Of a DNA stretch of 64,000 nucleotides, positions 16,456-23,985 are shown in pieces; position 1 is the stretch's first letter; every line of letters begins with the position of its first letter. The stretch comes from JAKZVK01 sp965261065 (GTDB lineage Bacteria; Acidobacteriota; Terriglobia; Bryobacterales; UBA6623), in NCBI GenBank assembly GCA_965261065.1, contig OZ253444.1, positions 8,556,001 to 8,620,000 of the forward strand, read 5' to 3'. The position numbers and the translations under genes are program-made. Below the pieces are notes generated by a model. That model made no database searches. It saw only the letters and a list, made by a program, of their open reading frames with translations, and was not told where the DNA came from.

Positions 16456-17787
16456 CTACCCACTCGGCAGCGGCAGCGCCCAGATCTTGTGCAGCATGTC
16501 GCCGAACAGCCGCCGGTTCAGATGTCCCTCCGCCAATAAGAGCCAGTAATACCGCGCGTGCTTGACCAGCCGACCGCCGGTCTTCATCAACCTGTGTTGC
16601 AAGCTCGTCAGCGACCAACTCTTGATTCGCTGCGGAAGCCCCAGCCGCCGCCAAAGATTGCCCAGGTTGTAGGCCAGCACGCTCAGTTGCAACCGCACTT
16701 CGTTGGCCCGAAATCGATGGCACGACAATCGCGTCCAGTGCGTCGCCTGCTTGCCTTCCTTGATCCACTGTTCCGCCGTGCCGCGCTTGTTGTAGAAGCG
16801 CACCACCGAGCGGCTCGGCAAGCTCATGCTCGTCACGATGAATCCGACGCGCGGGAACAGCTCGCCCTGGTGATGCTCGACCTTAGCGACGATCCGCCTC
16901 GCCTGCGACCAACTCTCCGCCTGATAGCGAAAACTCTTGTAGCGCACCAAGGGCTTGCGGGAAGGCCTTCCCGGCGGGCGAAACAGGATGTCTTCGATCT
17001 CCAGCTCCAAGCTCTTGTTGGCCGGAATGCGAATGGCGTACTGTACTCCGTGTTCCTCCGAAGCCTCATAAACTTCCGGCTTCGCAAAGGCCGCATCGCC
17101 CCGGAAGGCGACCTGCTTGCCCGCAGCCTGTTGGCGCTCGATCTCCGGCAACAAGAGCTCATCCCAGTCCTCGGCGCTGTGCACGTTGCCTGGACGCAGC
17201 TTGGCAGCGAGGCAATCACCATGACCGTTGAACAAAAGCAACGGGTGGTAGCAGACCGACTCGAAGTGTCCGTTGTAGGCACTGCCTTCCTGTTGGCCAT
17301 GGACCGGACTCTCGGTGGAGTCCAGGTCCAGAACGACCCGCTCGGCGTCGTCGAACGCTTCCGCTTGCCCGACCAGCTCTCGGTTCAGCGCCATCAGCCC
17401 CAGCAGGTTCTCTTCGCTCGCCAGCATCTCCGTCTCGAAGCCGTGCAGCGTCGAGGTCAAGGCCGCACCGCGATCCCAGATCTTCTGCGAACCGATCAGC
17501 CGAAACGTCGGATCGATCGAAACCCGCTCGGCGTCGTTGAGGTCCTCGTAGCCGGCGAGTCGGCTGTAAACCGACTGCCGCAACAGATCAGCGAGCGTGA
17601 ACTGCTTGTTTGTGCCTTGCCGGGAGTCGCTGAGATGCTCGTCAATCAGTTCTCCGAGACCGAGCCGTTCGTCCAGTTCGCGAACCAAAATCAGGCCACC
17701 GTCGGAAGTGACGTGCGATCCCTGGAAATCGACTTTGAGAAGTCCATTGAAACTTAGCTGGAATGGCTTGGTTTGTTTTTCACCCAT
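16456..17787 (-). CDS. IS1380-family transposase
   Basis: 443 residues, the normal length for IS1380. Features: the N-terminal HVTSDGGLILVRELDERLGL, first Asp in VVLDLDSTESPVHGQQEGSA, second in VAFRGDAAFAKPEVYE, and the late segment KRGTAEQWIKEGKQATHWTR with the catalytic Glu, all typical. The right IS border is probably 17893, where IS sequence (TGAAAATGCGG) meets the restriction-enzyme gene at GTTTAG. The left border was not found; it lies between 16276 and 16440. The family includes ISEcp1, which can mobilise neighbouring DNA. Confidence 0.9.
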   Translation of the reverse strand: MGEKQTKPFQLSFNGLLKVDFQGSHVTSDGGLILVRELDERLGLGELIDEHLSDSRQGTNKQFTLADLLRQSVYSRLAGYEDLNDAERVSIDPTFRLIGSQKIWDRGAALTSTLHGFETEMLASEENLLGLMALNRELVGQAEAFDDAERVVLDLDSTESPVHGQQEGSAYNGHFESVCYHPLLLFNGHGDCLAAKLRPGNVHSAEDWDELLLPEIERQQAAGKQVAFRGDAAFAKPEVYEASEEHGVQYAIRIPANKSLELEIEDILFRPPGRPSRKPLVRYKSFRYQAESWSQARRIVAKVEHHQGELFPRVGFIVTSMSLPSRSVVRFYNKRGTAEQWIKEGKQATHWTRLSCHRFRANEVRLQLSVLAYNLGNLWRRLGLPQRIKSWSLTSLQHRLMKTGGRLVKHARYYWLLLAEGHLNRRLFGDMLHKIWALPLPSG

Positions 17788-17893
17788 TGGGTGTTGGCCT
17801 CCATGGCGTCCTCATCGGGCTCTAGCCCCTATGAATAAAGACGCTCAAGGCCGCTGGAAGGTCGGGATGTCAAACATCAAATTGAAAATGCGG

Positions 17894-17899
17894 GTTTAG
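17894..17899. repeat. Right copy of GTTTAG direct repeat
   Basis: Partner of 6588-6593. It lies exactly where IS1380-side DNA meets the restriction-enzyme fragment and encodes the codons CTA AAC of that gene. Confidence 0.5.
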
Positions 17900-18253
17900 A
17901 CGACTGGTCGAGTTGTCGGCGTTGTCGGTCTTCTCATACACGAAGATTAGGAGTGAGTAGCCTAGGCCATAGATCTTCTGGCGAGCCGACTTGTAGGGGC
18001 AGGACGATTGTGGCTGTTTGGTGCTCGTCACCTTCATGTCGACGCCGAGGCCCGGGAAATCGATGCCCTTGGCGGAGGAGCCTTCGATGTAGTCATGCTT
18101 TCCATGTAGGTATGACTGGAACTTGTGCTCGAAGTACGTACCGACCGCCTTTCCGTCGGTGACACCGAAGAGTGCGGGCTCGTCATGGCTGGATTCGATT
18201 CCGGCGAACGCCTTCGCTTCGGTCTTCAGTAGTTCAACTGTCAACTCGGGCAT
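17894..18253 (-). pseudogene. Restriction endonuclease, N-terminal piece
   Basis: 120 codons from ATG 18253 to CTA AAC, then eight foreign codons and a stop at 17870. It looks like a PD-(D/E)xK nuclease: Glu42 in VGTYFEHKFQSYL, Asp65 in AKGIDFPGLG, and Asp72-Met-Lys74 in VDMKVTSTKQ, followed by KSARQKIYGLGYSLLIFVYE. The C-terminal piece at 6297-6593 starts with the same two codons in the same frame; together they make 216 residues, a normal small type II enzyme, overlapping its methylase. The active site is complete here, but the fold is cut in the middle, so activity is unlikely. Confidence 0.65.
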
Positions 18254-18301
18254 TCGCTTTCCCGCCGCCGCCCAGCTTCCGCCAATGAGGATAACAGAGT
18301 T

Positions 18302-18352
18302 CGGTGGCTGTCCCTCATCATCGGTGGCTGTCCCTCGTCATCCCTCATCATC
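18302..18352. repeat. Short imperfect direct repeats
   Basis: GGTGGCTGTCCCTC occurs twice, and TCATCATC/CCCTCRTCATC units alternate between and after them. This marks the junction just before the P63C fragment and may be remnants of IS ends. Confidence 0.45.
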
Positions 18353-18356
18353 CGAC

Positions 18357-18665
18357 ATGAAATTGCCGCAGTACTTCGGTCACTTGACCAACGACCTCGT
18401 TTGGAAGAGGATCGCCCCTGGCCTACTCCGGGCGCTCAAAGAACGCAGGAGCGAACGGGGGAGGCCCAGCAACAAGCTGCACCCGTGGACAAGCGAGGAG
18501 CTTGGGAGGCCTGAATTACTACTGCACTTGGGGGCCGTGATCTGGCTTATGAAGCGTCACACCGATTACGACGAGTTCCAGAAGGACCTCGACTGGATTG
18601 CGCCGGTCTACCCGGACAACCCTGGCCTGTTCGATGATCCTAAAGATTGGGAGATGCCTACGTGA
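18357..18665 (+). pseudogene. P63C-domain protein, C-terminal fragment
   Basis: 102 codons from ATG 18357. MKLPQYFGHLTNDLVWKRIA and PGLLRALKERR, then WTSEELGRPELLLHLGAVIW and LMKRHTDYDEFQKDLD, follow the P63C domain found at the C-terminus of proteins in phages and accessory regions. Full-length relatives are about three times longer, so the N-terminal part is gone, cut at the repeat region 18302-18352. Family function is unknown. It diverges from the restriction enzyme. Confidence 0.6.
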
Positions 18666-18750
18666 TCCACTGGCGGCCCGCCCTCGCGCGACCGCCACCA
18701 AGAGCAACACACTGTTAGGACACCACCAAAGACCTGATATTCGGGGCAGT

Positions 18751-18796
18751 GCGGGTGTATACTGTCACCGTGCCAGGGCCAAAATGGAAATCCTGG
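18751..18796. repeat. 46-bp inverted repeat, right copy
   Basis: Complement reads CCAGGATTTCCATTTTGGCC ... TATACACCCGC, 44 of 46 identical to 16230-16275. The pair encloses about 2.5 kb holding IS1380, the nuclease N-terminal piece and the P63C fragment. Confidence 0.7.
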
Positions 18797-18870
18797 CTTA
18801 GTGATCCGCGCTTAGGCCGACCAGGACGGGTTTCACCCGGGTCAGCCTACGACAGGAGTTAGGGTCATAG

Positions 18871-19308
18871 ATGAACGCAGAACTCAATCACGTGGTGCTA
18901 GGATTCCTCGCCCACGTCTTAGGGGGACTCATCGCTGGTTTGGTCGGGTGGTTCGGACACTTGATATACGAACGACGCCGACGAAAGAAATATCACGCGC
19001 AGTTCGATCGCGATATCCTTGAGTTTGCTCATACAATACAGGCCATAGTCACCCCGGAGCAAATGCCAGAGTTGATGGCGCACGTTGTCCCACTTGCCAG
19101 CAAGGCTCGTTTTGGGGTGGATACCCCGCCGTTGAAAGAAGAGCACACGCTGCCCCCAGGTGCCATACTTCACTGCAAGATCTGCAAGCGGTCTATAACG
19201 CCGACAACTGCAGGTCGCTGCAAGACCTGTAAGTTGGGTTGCGGTCTATGGCACGAGGACGTGCAACAAGGACTAGTGCCGACGGCATACAGCGACGCCT
19301 CAATCTGA
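18871..19308 (+). CDS. Membrane-anchored protein with zinc-ribbon tail
   Basis: 145 residues. One N-terminal transmembrane helix (VVLGFLAHVLGGLIAGLVGW, about 8-27) is followed by a basic cytoplasmic stretch ERRRRKKYH, a helical region, then two Cys pairs near the end (CKICKRS and CKTCKLGCG) that could hold zinc. The start is supported by AGGAG 13 bp upstream. It lies alone between the broken R-M region and the feo operon, which it faces convergently. Function unknown; base composition is lower in GC than the feo genes, suggesting transfer. Confidence 0.6.
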   Translation: MNAELNHVVLGFLAHVLGGLIAGLVGWFGHLIYERRRRKKYHAQFDRDILEFAHTIQAIVTPEQMPELMAHVVPLASKARFGVDTPPLKEEHTLPPGAILHCKICKRSITPTTAGRCKTCKLGCGLWHEDVQQGLVPTAYSDASI

Positions 19309-19427
19309 CTCCGCTTCCTGCCCCGATTCAGGTAGATGGCGTATTCGTAGCGCGCCCGTCTCAAGGCGCGGGCCAGCGAGGGCCCCTGCTCCGGAATGCG
19401 GCTACTTCGCCTGGCAAGGGCTATCGA

Positions 19428-20822
19428 TCACACCATCAGCCGCCACAAGGTGGCCACGGCGAAGGTTACCAAGAAAGCGAAAACCAGCGGCATCAGGGAG
19501 CCTATGATGGTCCAGCGGGCGCTGCGCGTCTCTTTCCAAATCGTGAGGATGGTCGTTGCGCAGGGGTTGTGCAGAAGCGAGAACAGCATCAGGTTGACGG
19601 CGGTCAGCATCGTCCAGCCGTTCTCGTCGATGAGCAGCGTGCGGATTTCGTCATACGACGTCACGTCGCTCATCATGCCCGTGCCCATGTAGACCATCAG
19701 CATCGTGGGGACGACGATCTCGTTGGCGGGAATGGCGATCACGTAGGCCAATAGCACCACGCCGTCGAGTCCGATGGCGTAGCCGAGTGGCTGCATGAAG
19801 TCGGCGGAGTGCTGCGCCAGGCTGACGCCGTTCCATTCGATGTTGGCCAGCACCCAGATCACGGCGCCGGCGGGCGCGGCGGTGAGAATCGCGCGGCCCA
19901 GGACGAAGATCGTCCGATCGATCAGCGACGTGTAGAGGATTCGCAAGATGCTGGGACGGCGATACGGCGGCAACTCAAGAGTGAATGCCGAGGCCTCCCC
20001 TTGCAGCACCGTTCGCGCCAGCAGCCATGACGACAGCAGCGTAAAGCCCACGCCAATCAGCACCACGCCCACCACCGCGCCTGCCGCGGCGAACGATGCG
20101 AACATCGGCGGGAAGGCCGCCGCGACGAAGATGATCGCCAGCATGATCAGGGTCGGGAAGCGTCCGTTGCAGGGCACGAAGTTGTTGGTGAGGATGGCGA
20201 TAAGCCGTTCGCGGGGCGAGTCGATCACGCGCGTCGCGGTGATGCCCGCTGCGTTGCAGCCGAAGCCCATCGCCATGGTCAGCGCCTGCTTGCCATGCGC
20301 GCCGGCTTTGCGAAACAGCCAGTCCATGTTGAAGGCGACACGCGGGAGGTAGCCGAGATCTTCCAAGATCGTGAACATCGGGAAGAAGATCGCCATCGGC
20401 GGCAGCATGACGCTTATTACCCAGGCGAGTCCGCGATAGACGCCGTTCCAAATGAATCCGGTAATCCACCACGGCACGCCCCAGCTTTGGAATGCCACGA
20501 CCGCCTCGTTTTCGAACCAGAAGAACATCTCGGCCAGCTTCTGCGAGGGATAGTTGGCGCCGATGATCGTGAGCCAGAAGATGGCCGCCAGGATGAACAG
20601 CATCAGCGGCAGGCCGAAGAAGGGCGAGGTAACGATGCGGTCGATGTACTGATCCAGGTCCCACCCGCGCCGCGCGCCAACGTGCACGGAACGCTCGGCG
20701 ATGCGCTCGGCGTCGGAGTAGAGCGAGGTAACAATGCGGTCGCGGAAGTCTTCGCCGAGTTGCCGGCGCAACTCGTCGGCGCGCAACAGCACGGTTTTCG
20801 GATCGGCCGTCTTCGTGCTCAT
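19428..20822 (-). CDS. feoB: FeoB permease part (separate gene)
   Basis: 464 residues: the membrane half of the Fe(II) transporter FeoB. Starts MSTKTADPKT with a helical linker (DRIVTSPFFGLPLMLFILAA), then two Gate domains with the FeoB marks MGFGCNAAGITATRVIDSPR and TNNFVPCNGRFPTLIML, and a second gate VIAIPANEIVVPTMLMVYMG, ending in a last helix. About ten membrane helices. The start codon overlaps the stop of the G-protein gene (ATGA at 20819-20822), so the two halves of a normal ~740-residue FeoB are made as two coupled polypeptides. Last gene of the iron operon. Confidence 0.92.
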   Translation of the reverse strand: MSTKTADPKTVLLRADELRRQLGEDFRDRIVTSLYSDAERIAERSVHVGARRGWDLDQYIDRIVTSPFFGLPLMLFILAAIFWLTIIGANYPSQKLAEMFFWFENEAVVAFQSWGVPWWITGFIWNGVYRGLAWVISVMLPPMAIFFPMFTILEDLGYLPRVAFNMDWLFRKAGAHGKQALTMAMGFGCNAAGITATRVIDSPRERLIAILTNNFVPCNGRFPTLIMLAIIFVAAAFPPMFASFAAAGAVVGVVLIGVGFTLLSSWLLARTVLQGEASAFTLELPPYRRPSILRILYTSLIDRTIFVLGRAILTAAPAGAVIWVLANIEWNGVSLAQHSADFMQPLGYAIGLDGVVLLAYVIAIPANEIVVPTMLMVYMGTGMMSDVTSYDEIRTLLIDENGWTMLTAVNLMLFSLLHNPCATTILTIWKETRSARWTIIGSLMPLVFAFLVTFAVATLWRLMV

Positions 20823-21646
20823 TGCGCCCCTTGAATCGCGATCACCCGGCTGGTCGTTTCAACCGGCCCCGCTTGCGCCGCCTCCAGATCCGTCAGCTCG
20901 CCGGAGAGAATCGCCTGGCGCACCTTGTGGTCGCCGTCGAGCAGGCGAAAGGCGAGCCAGCGCGCGTTCGGTACGCCGGGCGCCAACTGCTCGATCATCG
21001 GCACCAACTCGTCGACGGCCTCTTGTAGCTCCGGCGGAGGCGCGGACCGCCGCGGCTTGGTCCGTATGTCGCCCGCGATCACTTCCGCGACCGTCCGCAC
21101 CAATTCGTGCAGGCCCTCTTTGGTGCGGGCCACGGTGGGGACGGCCGGGACACCGAGGTCACGCGCCAGGCTGCGGACATCGACGTCCATGCCCTTGCGC
21201 TTGGCCTCGTCCATCAAGTTGACGCAGACGACCACGCGGTCGGTGATTTCGAGCAACTGCAAAACGAGGTTGAGGTTGCGCTCGAGCGCCGTGGCGTCGA
21301 CGACGACGACGGTGCAATCGGGGCGTCCGAAGAGGATGAAGTTGCGGCTAATCTCTTCGTCCTCCGAAGCGGAGAGAAGCGAGTAGGTGCCGGGCAGGTC
21401 GACCAGCTTGTAGTGCTTGTCTTGGAAGGCATAGCCGCCCTCGGCGCGCTTCACGGTCTTGCCGGTCCAGTTGCCGACGTGCTGGCGCAGGCCGGTGAGC
21501 GCGTTGAAGACCGACGACTTGCCGGTGTTGGGGTTGCCCGCCAACGCGACGAGGTGGTCATACTTGCCCAGTGAAACGCCCATCTGGGCGAGCGCCCCGT
21601 AGGCCGGGCAGCTTTCACATCCCTGCGATTCCGGATTTGTGCTCAT
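20819..21646 (-). CDS. feoB: FeoB GTPase part (separate gene)
   Basis: 275 residues from ATG 21646: the cytoplasmic G-protein of FeoB. G1 GNPNTGKSSVFNALTG, G3 VDLPGTYSL, G4 VNLMDEAKRKG are all present, followed by a helical GDI-like region. The short Cys-containing N-terminus (SQGCESCPAYGAL) before the G domain is less usual. The start overlaps the upstream stop by four bases (21643-21646); the longer open frame upstream is a shadow of the neighbouring gene. GTP hydrolysis gates Fe(II) entry through the permease encoded next. Confidence 0.92.
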   Translation of the reverse strand: MSTNPESQGCESCPAYGALAQMGVSLGKYDHLVALAGNPNTGKSSVFNALTGLRQHVGNWTGKTVKRAEGGYAFQDKHYKLVDLPGTYSLLSASEDEEISRNFILFGRPDCTVVVVDATALERNLNLVLQLLEITDRVVVCVNLMDEAKRKGMDVDVRSLARDLGVPAVPTVARTKEGLHELVRTVAEVIAGDIRTKPRRSAPPPELQEAVDELVPMIEQLAPGVPNARWLAFRLLDGDHKVRQAILSGELTDLEAAQAGPVETTSRVIAIQGAQ

Positions 21647-22701
21647 GCTTGTGCCACTCCCGCGTGTTCGGTTTCCTTGGATAACCCTTCGAGCGGCCGT
21701 ACCCAGATCTGGTCGGCCTGCTGCTTGCGGAGGGCGATCAGCGTGCCCCGTACGCGGTAGGCCCGCGGGTCGCCGAAGGTATTGTCGAGCGCCGGCTCGA
21801 CGCGGGCGTTTCTCGTCATGCCGAGATCGAGCAAGCGGCGGCGGCGGAAACCGCGGCATTCGGCGTCGAGCTCGATGACCCTCGCTGCTTCGCCTTCGCG
21901 CAGGTCGGAGAGCCGTTTGGCGCCCTCGGGACGGCCCGCGACAGCGGCTTCGGCCACCTGAATGTTCGCCGCGACGACGTGCGCCAGGCGGTGCTCGCTT
22001 TCGCCGTCGCTAATCACCAAACGTTCGGGCGTGTCATCAAGGACGCGGATCGCACTGCCGGGACGGAGGCCGGCGGCCAGGATTTGCCGGAAGATGACGT
22101 CGGGCTCATCTTCGATGTGTACGATGCGCGCCGGCTTCCCCGATGGCCACTCGGTCAGCGAGACCGCCTTGAGCGGCGCTAGGGCCCCTTCGCGCGTCGG
22201 GATCGGATCGCCATGCGGGTCGCGCTGCGGATGGCCCAGGTGGGCGTCGAGCACGTCGAGGCTCTCCGGCGTCAACTCGTGCTCGGCCTTTTCCGCCGCC
22301 TGGTGAAGTCGCGCCATCGGCATGTCCGCGTCGTCGGCCAGATAGCGCTCCCACAGGCGGTGAGCGCGCATCACGTGCAGCGCCCAACTCTCGCCCTCCG
22401 ACGTCAGGCGAAGACCCTCAGACCCGCCCGCCAACAAACCGCGCGACTCCATCTGAGTGACGAGGTTCAGCACCCGGCGCTGTGACAAGCCCAGTGCGCC
22501 GGCCAGGGACTCGGGGCTAGCCACTTGACCGCGGTGCTCCCAAGTCATGATGTGCTTCAAAGCGTCCTCGAACAGGCGTCGGCGCTGCTGCATTCGGTGT
22601 TTGCGCCACTGCGCCCACAATCCGAAACCGGGCAAGAAGGTGGCGATCGCGATCAGGATGATCACGAGTAGAACGCCGGAGAATGACGATGCGTCCTGCA
22701 T
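21643..22701 (-). CDS. Membrane-anchored DtxR-like regulator fused to FeoA domain
   Basis: 352 residues. An N-terminal membrane helix (SGVLLVIILIAIATFLPGFG, about 8-27) is followed by a winged helix (SPESLAGALGLSQRRVLNLV), a DtxR-type dimerisation/metal domain (MRAHRLWERYLADDADMPM and HELTPESLDVLDAHLGHPQR), and two SH3/FeoA-like domains; the last, AARVIELDAECRGFRRRRLL DLGMTR split by motif, is a good FeoA. The order TM-DtxR-FeoA is unusual: it could be a membrane-bound iron sensor or a FeoA partner of FeoB. It lies 56 bp after the DtxR gene and overlaps feoB. Confidence 0.75.
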   Translation of the reverse strand: MQDASSFSGVLLVIILIAIATFLPGFGLWAQWRKHRMQQRRRLFEDALKHIMTWEHRGQVASPESLAGALGLSQRRVLNLVTQMESRGLLAGGSEGLRLTSEGESWALHVMRAHRLWERYLADDADMPMARLHQAAEKAEHELTPESLDVLDAHLGHPQRDPHGDPIPTREGALAPLKAVSLTEWPSGKPARIVHIEDEPDVIFRQILAAGLRPGSAIRVLDDTPERLVISDGESEHRLAHVVAANIQVAEAAVAGRPEGAKRLSDLREGEAARVIELDAECRGFRRRRLLDLGMTRNARVEPALDNTFGDPRAYRVRGTLIALRKQQADQIWVRPLEGLSKETEHAGVAQA

Positions 22702-22757
22702 GATGGTCCCGAGTCGAGGGCCTCGTTTTGGCGGACATCGATGGCCCGCCCTCGCCC

Positions 22758-23486
22758 CTACTTCGCCTTTGCCTCTCCCTTGGCTGCCTTGCCCTTGGCC
22801 TCTTCTTGCGGCGCGGTCCGCGGCGCGGGGATCACATGGATCTCGGCGGCGACGCGCGGTCCCAAGGCGCGCGTCTCGGCGATGCCGTCCACGCCGAGCA
22901 TCAGAGGGCCGTCGAAGGGTCCTTTTTCTTTCAAGCTGACCTGCACGCCTGGGACGATACCGATCCCCGAGAGGTAGCGCAACACGGCCGGATCACGGTC
23001 CGACACGCGCGAAACCGTCGCCGACCCTCCCACCACCATCTCGAGCAGCGGCAGATCGCGCCGCTTGGGAATCGAGCCGTCCCTGCGCGGGATGGGATGG
23101 CCGTGAGGGTCGACTTCGGGGTTGCCCAGCGCTTCGGCGATGCGGTCTTCGAGCGTTTCCGAGATGGCGTGCTCGAGCTTCTCGGCTTCGTCGTGCACTT
23201 CGTCCCAGGTGTAGCCAAGCGTTCGATGAAGGAACAGCTCGATCAGCCGGTGGTGACGAATCACTTCGAGCGCGCGCCGCCGGCCGGGCTCGCTGAGGCG
23301 CGCGCCGTGATGTTTCTCGTACTCGACGGAAGGTGGGTTCTGCTCGGCGAGCTTCTGGAGCATACCGGTGACCGAAGCCGGAGCAACCCCCAGCTTCTTG
23401 GCGAGCGCGGCGGTGGAGGCGCGGCTGCGGTCCCCCGCGATCTCGAAAATCGCCTTCAGGTAGTCGTCAACGGCTTGCGAAGGCAT
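22758..23486 (-). CDS. DtxR/MntR-family iron-dependent repressor
   Basis: 242 residues. Winged helix at 1-65 (DDYLKAIFEIAGDRSRASTA, ALAKKLGVAPASVTGML), then the metal-binding/dimerisation domain with the family His/Glu set (ALEVIRHHRLIELFLHRTLG, HDEAEKLEHAISETLEDRIA), and a FeoA/SH3-like third domain (VVGGSATVSRVSDRDPAVLR). The C-terminus is a short charged tail. First gene of the feo operon, with a perfect palindrome 10 bp before the start that is likely its own operator. Fe(II)-loaded protein should repress the operon; Mn(II) as effector is the alternative. Confidence 0.88.
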   Translation of the reverse strand: MPSQAVDDYLKAIFEIAGDRSRASTAALAKKLGVAPASVTGMLQKLAEQNPPSVEYEKHHGARLSEPGRRRALEVIRHHRLIELFLHRTLGYTWDEVHDEAEKLEHAISETLEDRIAEALGNPEVDPHGHPIPRRDGSIPKRRDLPLLEMVVGGSATVSRVSDRDPAVLRYLSGIGIVPGVQVSLKEKGPFDGPLMLGVDGIAETRALGPRVAAEIHVIPAPRTAPQEEAKGKAAKGEAKAK

Positions 23487-23495
23487 CGTGAACCT

Positions 23496-23519
23496 TAAAT
23501 TTAGGCTTCCCTAAATTTA
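23496..23519. promoter_or_regulatory. DtxR-type operator of the feo operon
   Basis: Perfect inverted repeat TAAATTTAGG-CTTC-CCTAAATTTA, 10-bp arms, 9 bp before the start codon on the minus strand. The core TTAGGnnnnCCTAA resembles the DtxR/IdeR box. Its position would block transcription start or ribosome loading. Confidence 0.75.
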
Positions 23520-23664
23520 GATTGTAAGACGGAACGGCGCGGGAGTCAACGCGGGAGTCGTGATTCGTGATTCGTGAACTGTGAGGACCCGCGCCCCATA
23601 CGGCGCGGCTGCCTCCGAGGCTACTCTTGCTGGGGAGCGCCGGGGGGGGGGGAGCGCCTTCGAG

Positions 23665-23871
23665 GACGTACACGAAGCAGGAGTCGCACTGGATGATGTC
23701 GGTCAACAGCTCGACAATGCGCCCGCGCACGGTTTGCAACGCGTCGGTGGCGGCCAAGCGGCTGCCGATCTCGTGAAGCAAATCGACTCGTGTCGCTTCC
23801 TGCAGCGCGCTTCCCGCACCGTCGCTCCCGGGAGGAGGTGCGTCGCTCGGGGGTAGGGTCTCCAGCGTCAT
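23665..23871 (-). pseudogene. Start of a GAF-domain protein, truncated
   Basis: From ATG 23871: a Pro-rich lead, then TRVDLLHEIGSRLAATDALQ and IVELLTDIIQCDSCFVYVLE, the first helix and strand of a GAF sensor domain. After GAPPPP the family pattern is lost at an 11-base C run (G run at 23642-23652 on the plus strand), and the frame wanders on through non-coding DNA into the dtxR start. About 120 residues of the domain are missing. Confidence 0.55.
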
Positions 23872-23985
23872 ACCTGCAAGCTACTGGGTGCGGAGGCGTT
23901 GCGTCCAATTGGAAGTTTTTATGGAGCCGATGGGTGGTTTTTGGGGCAGGCGGCGTTTGTTTCGGTTGTGCTTCGGGACGGCTCC

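Noticed and set aside
16558..17757. 399-codon plus-strand frame opposite the IS1380 transposase
   Set aside because: Pure antisense shadow of a clear IS1380 gene; no ribosome site or domain.
18302..18352. Possible CRISPR-like repeats
   Set aside because: Only two short imperfect units with no regular spacers; no cas genes in the window.
20819..21859. Longer start for the FeoB G-protein
   Set aside because: The extra 71 residues are Arg/Pro-rich and lie antisense-free inside the upstream gene; the ATGA overlap at 21646 is the natural start.
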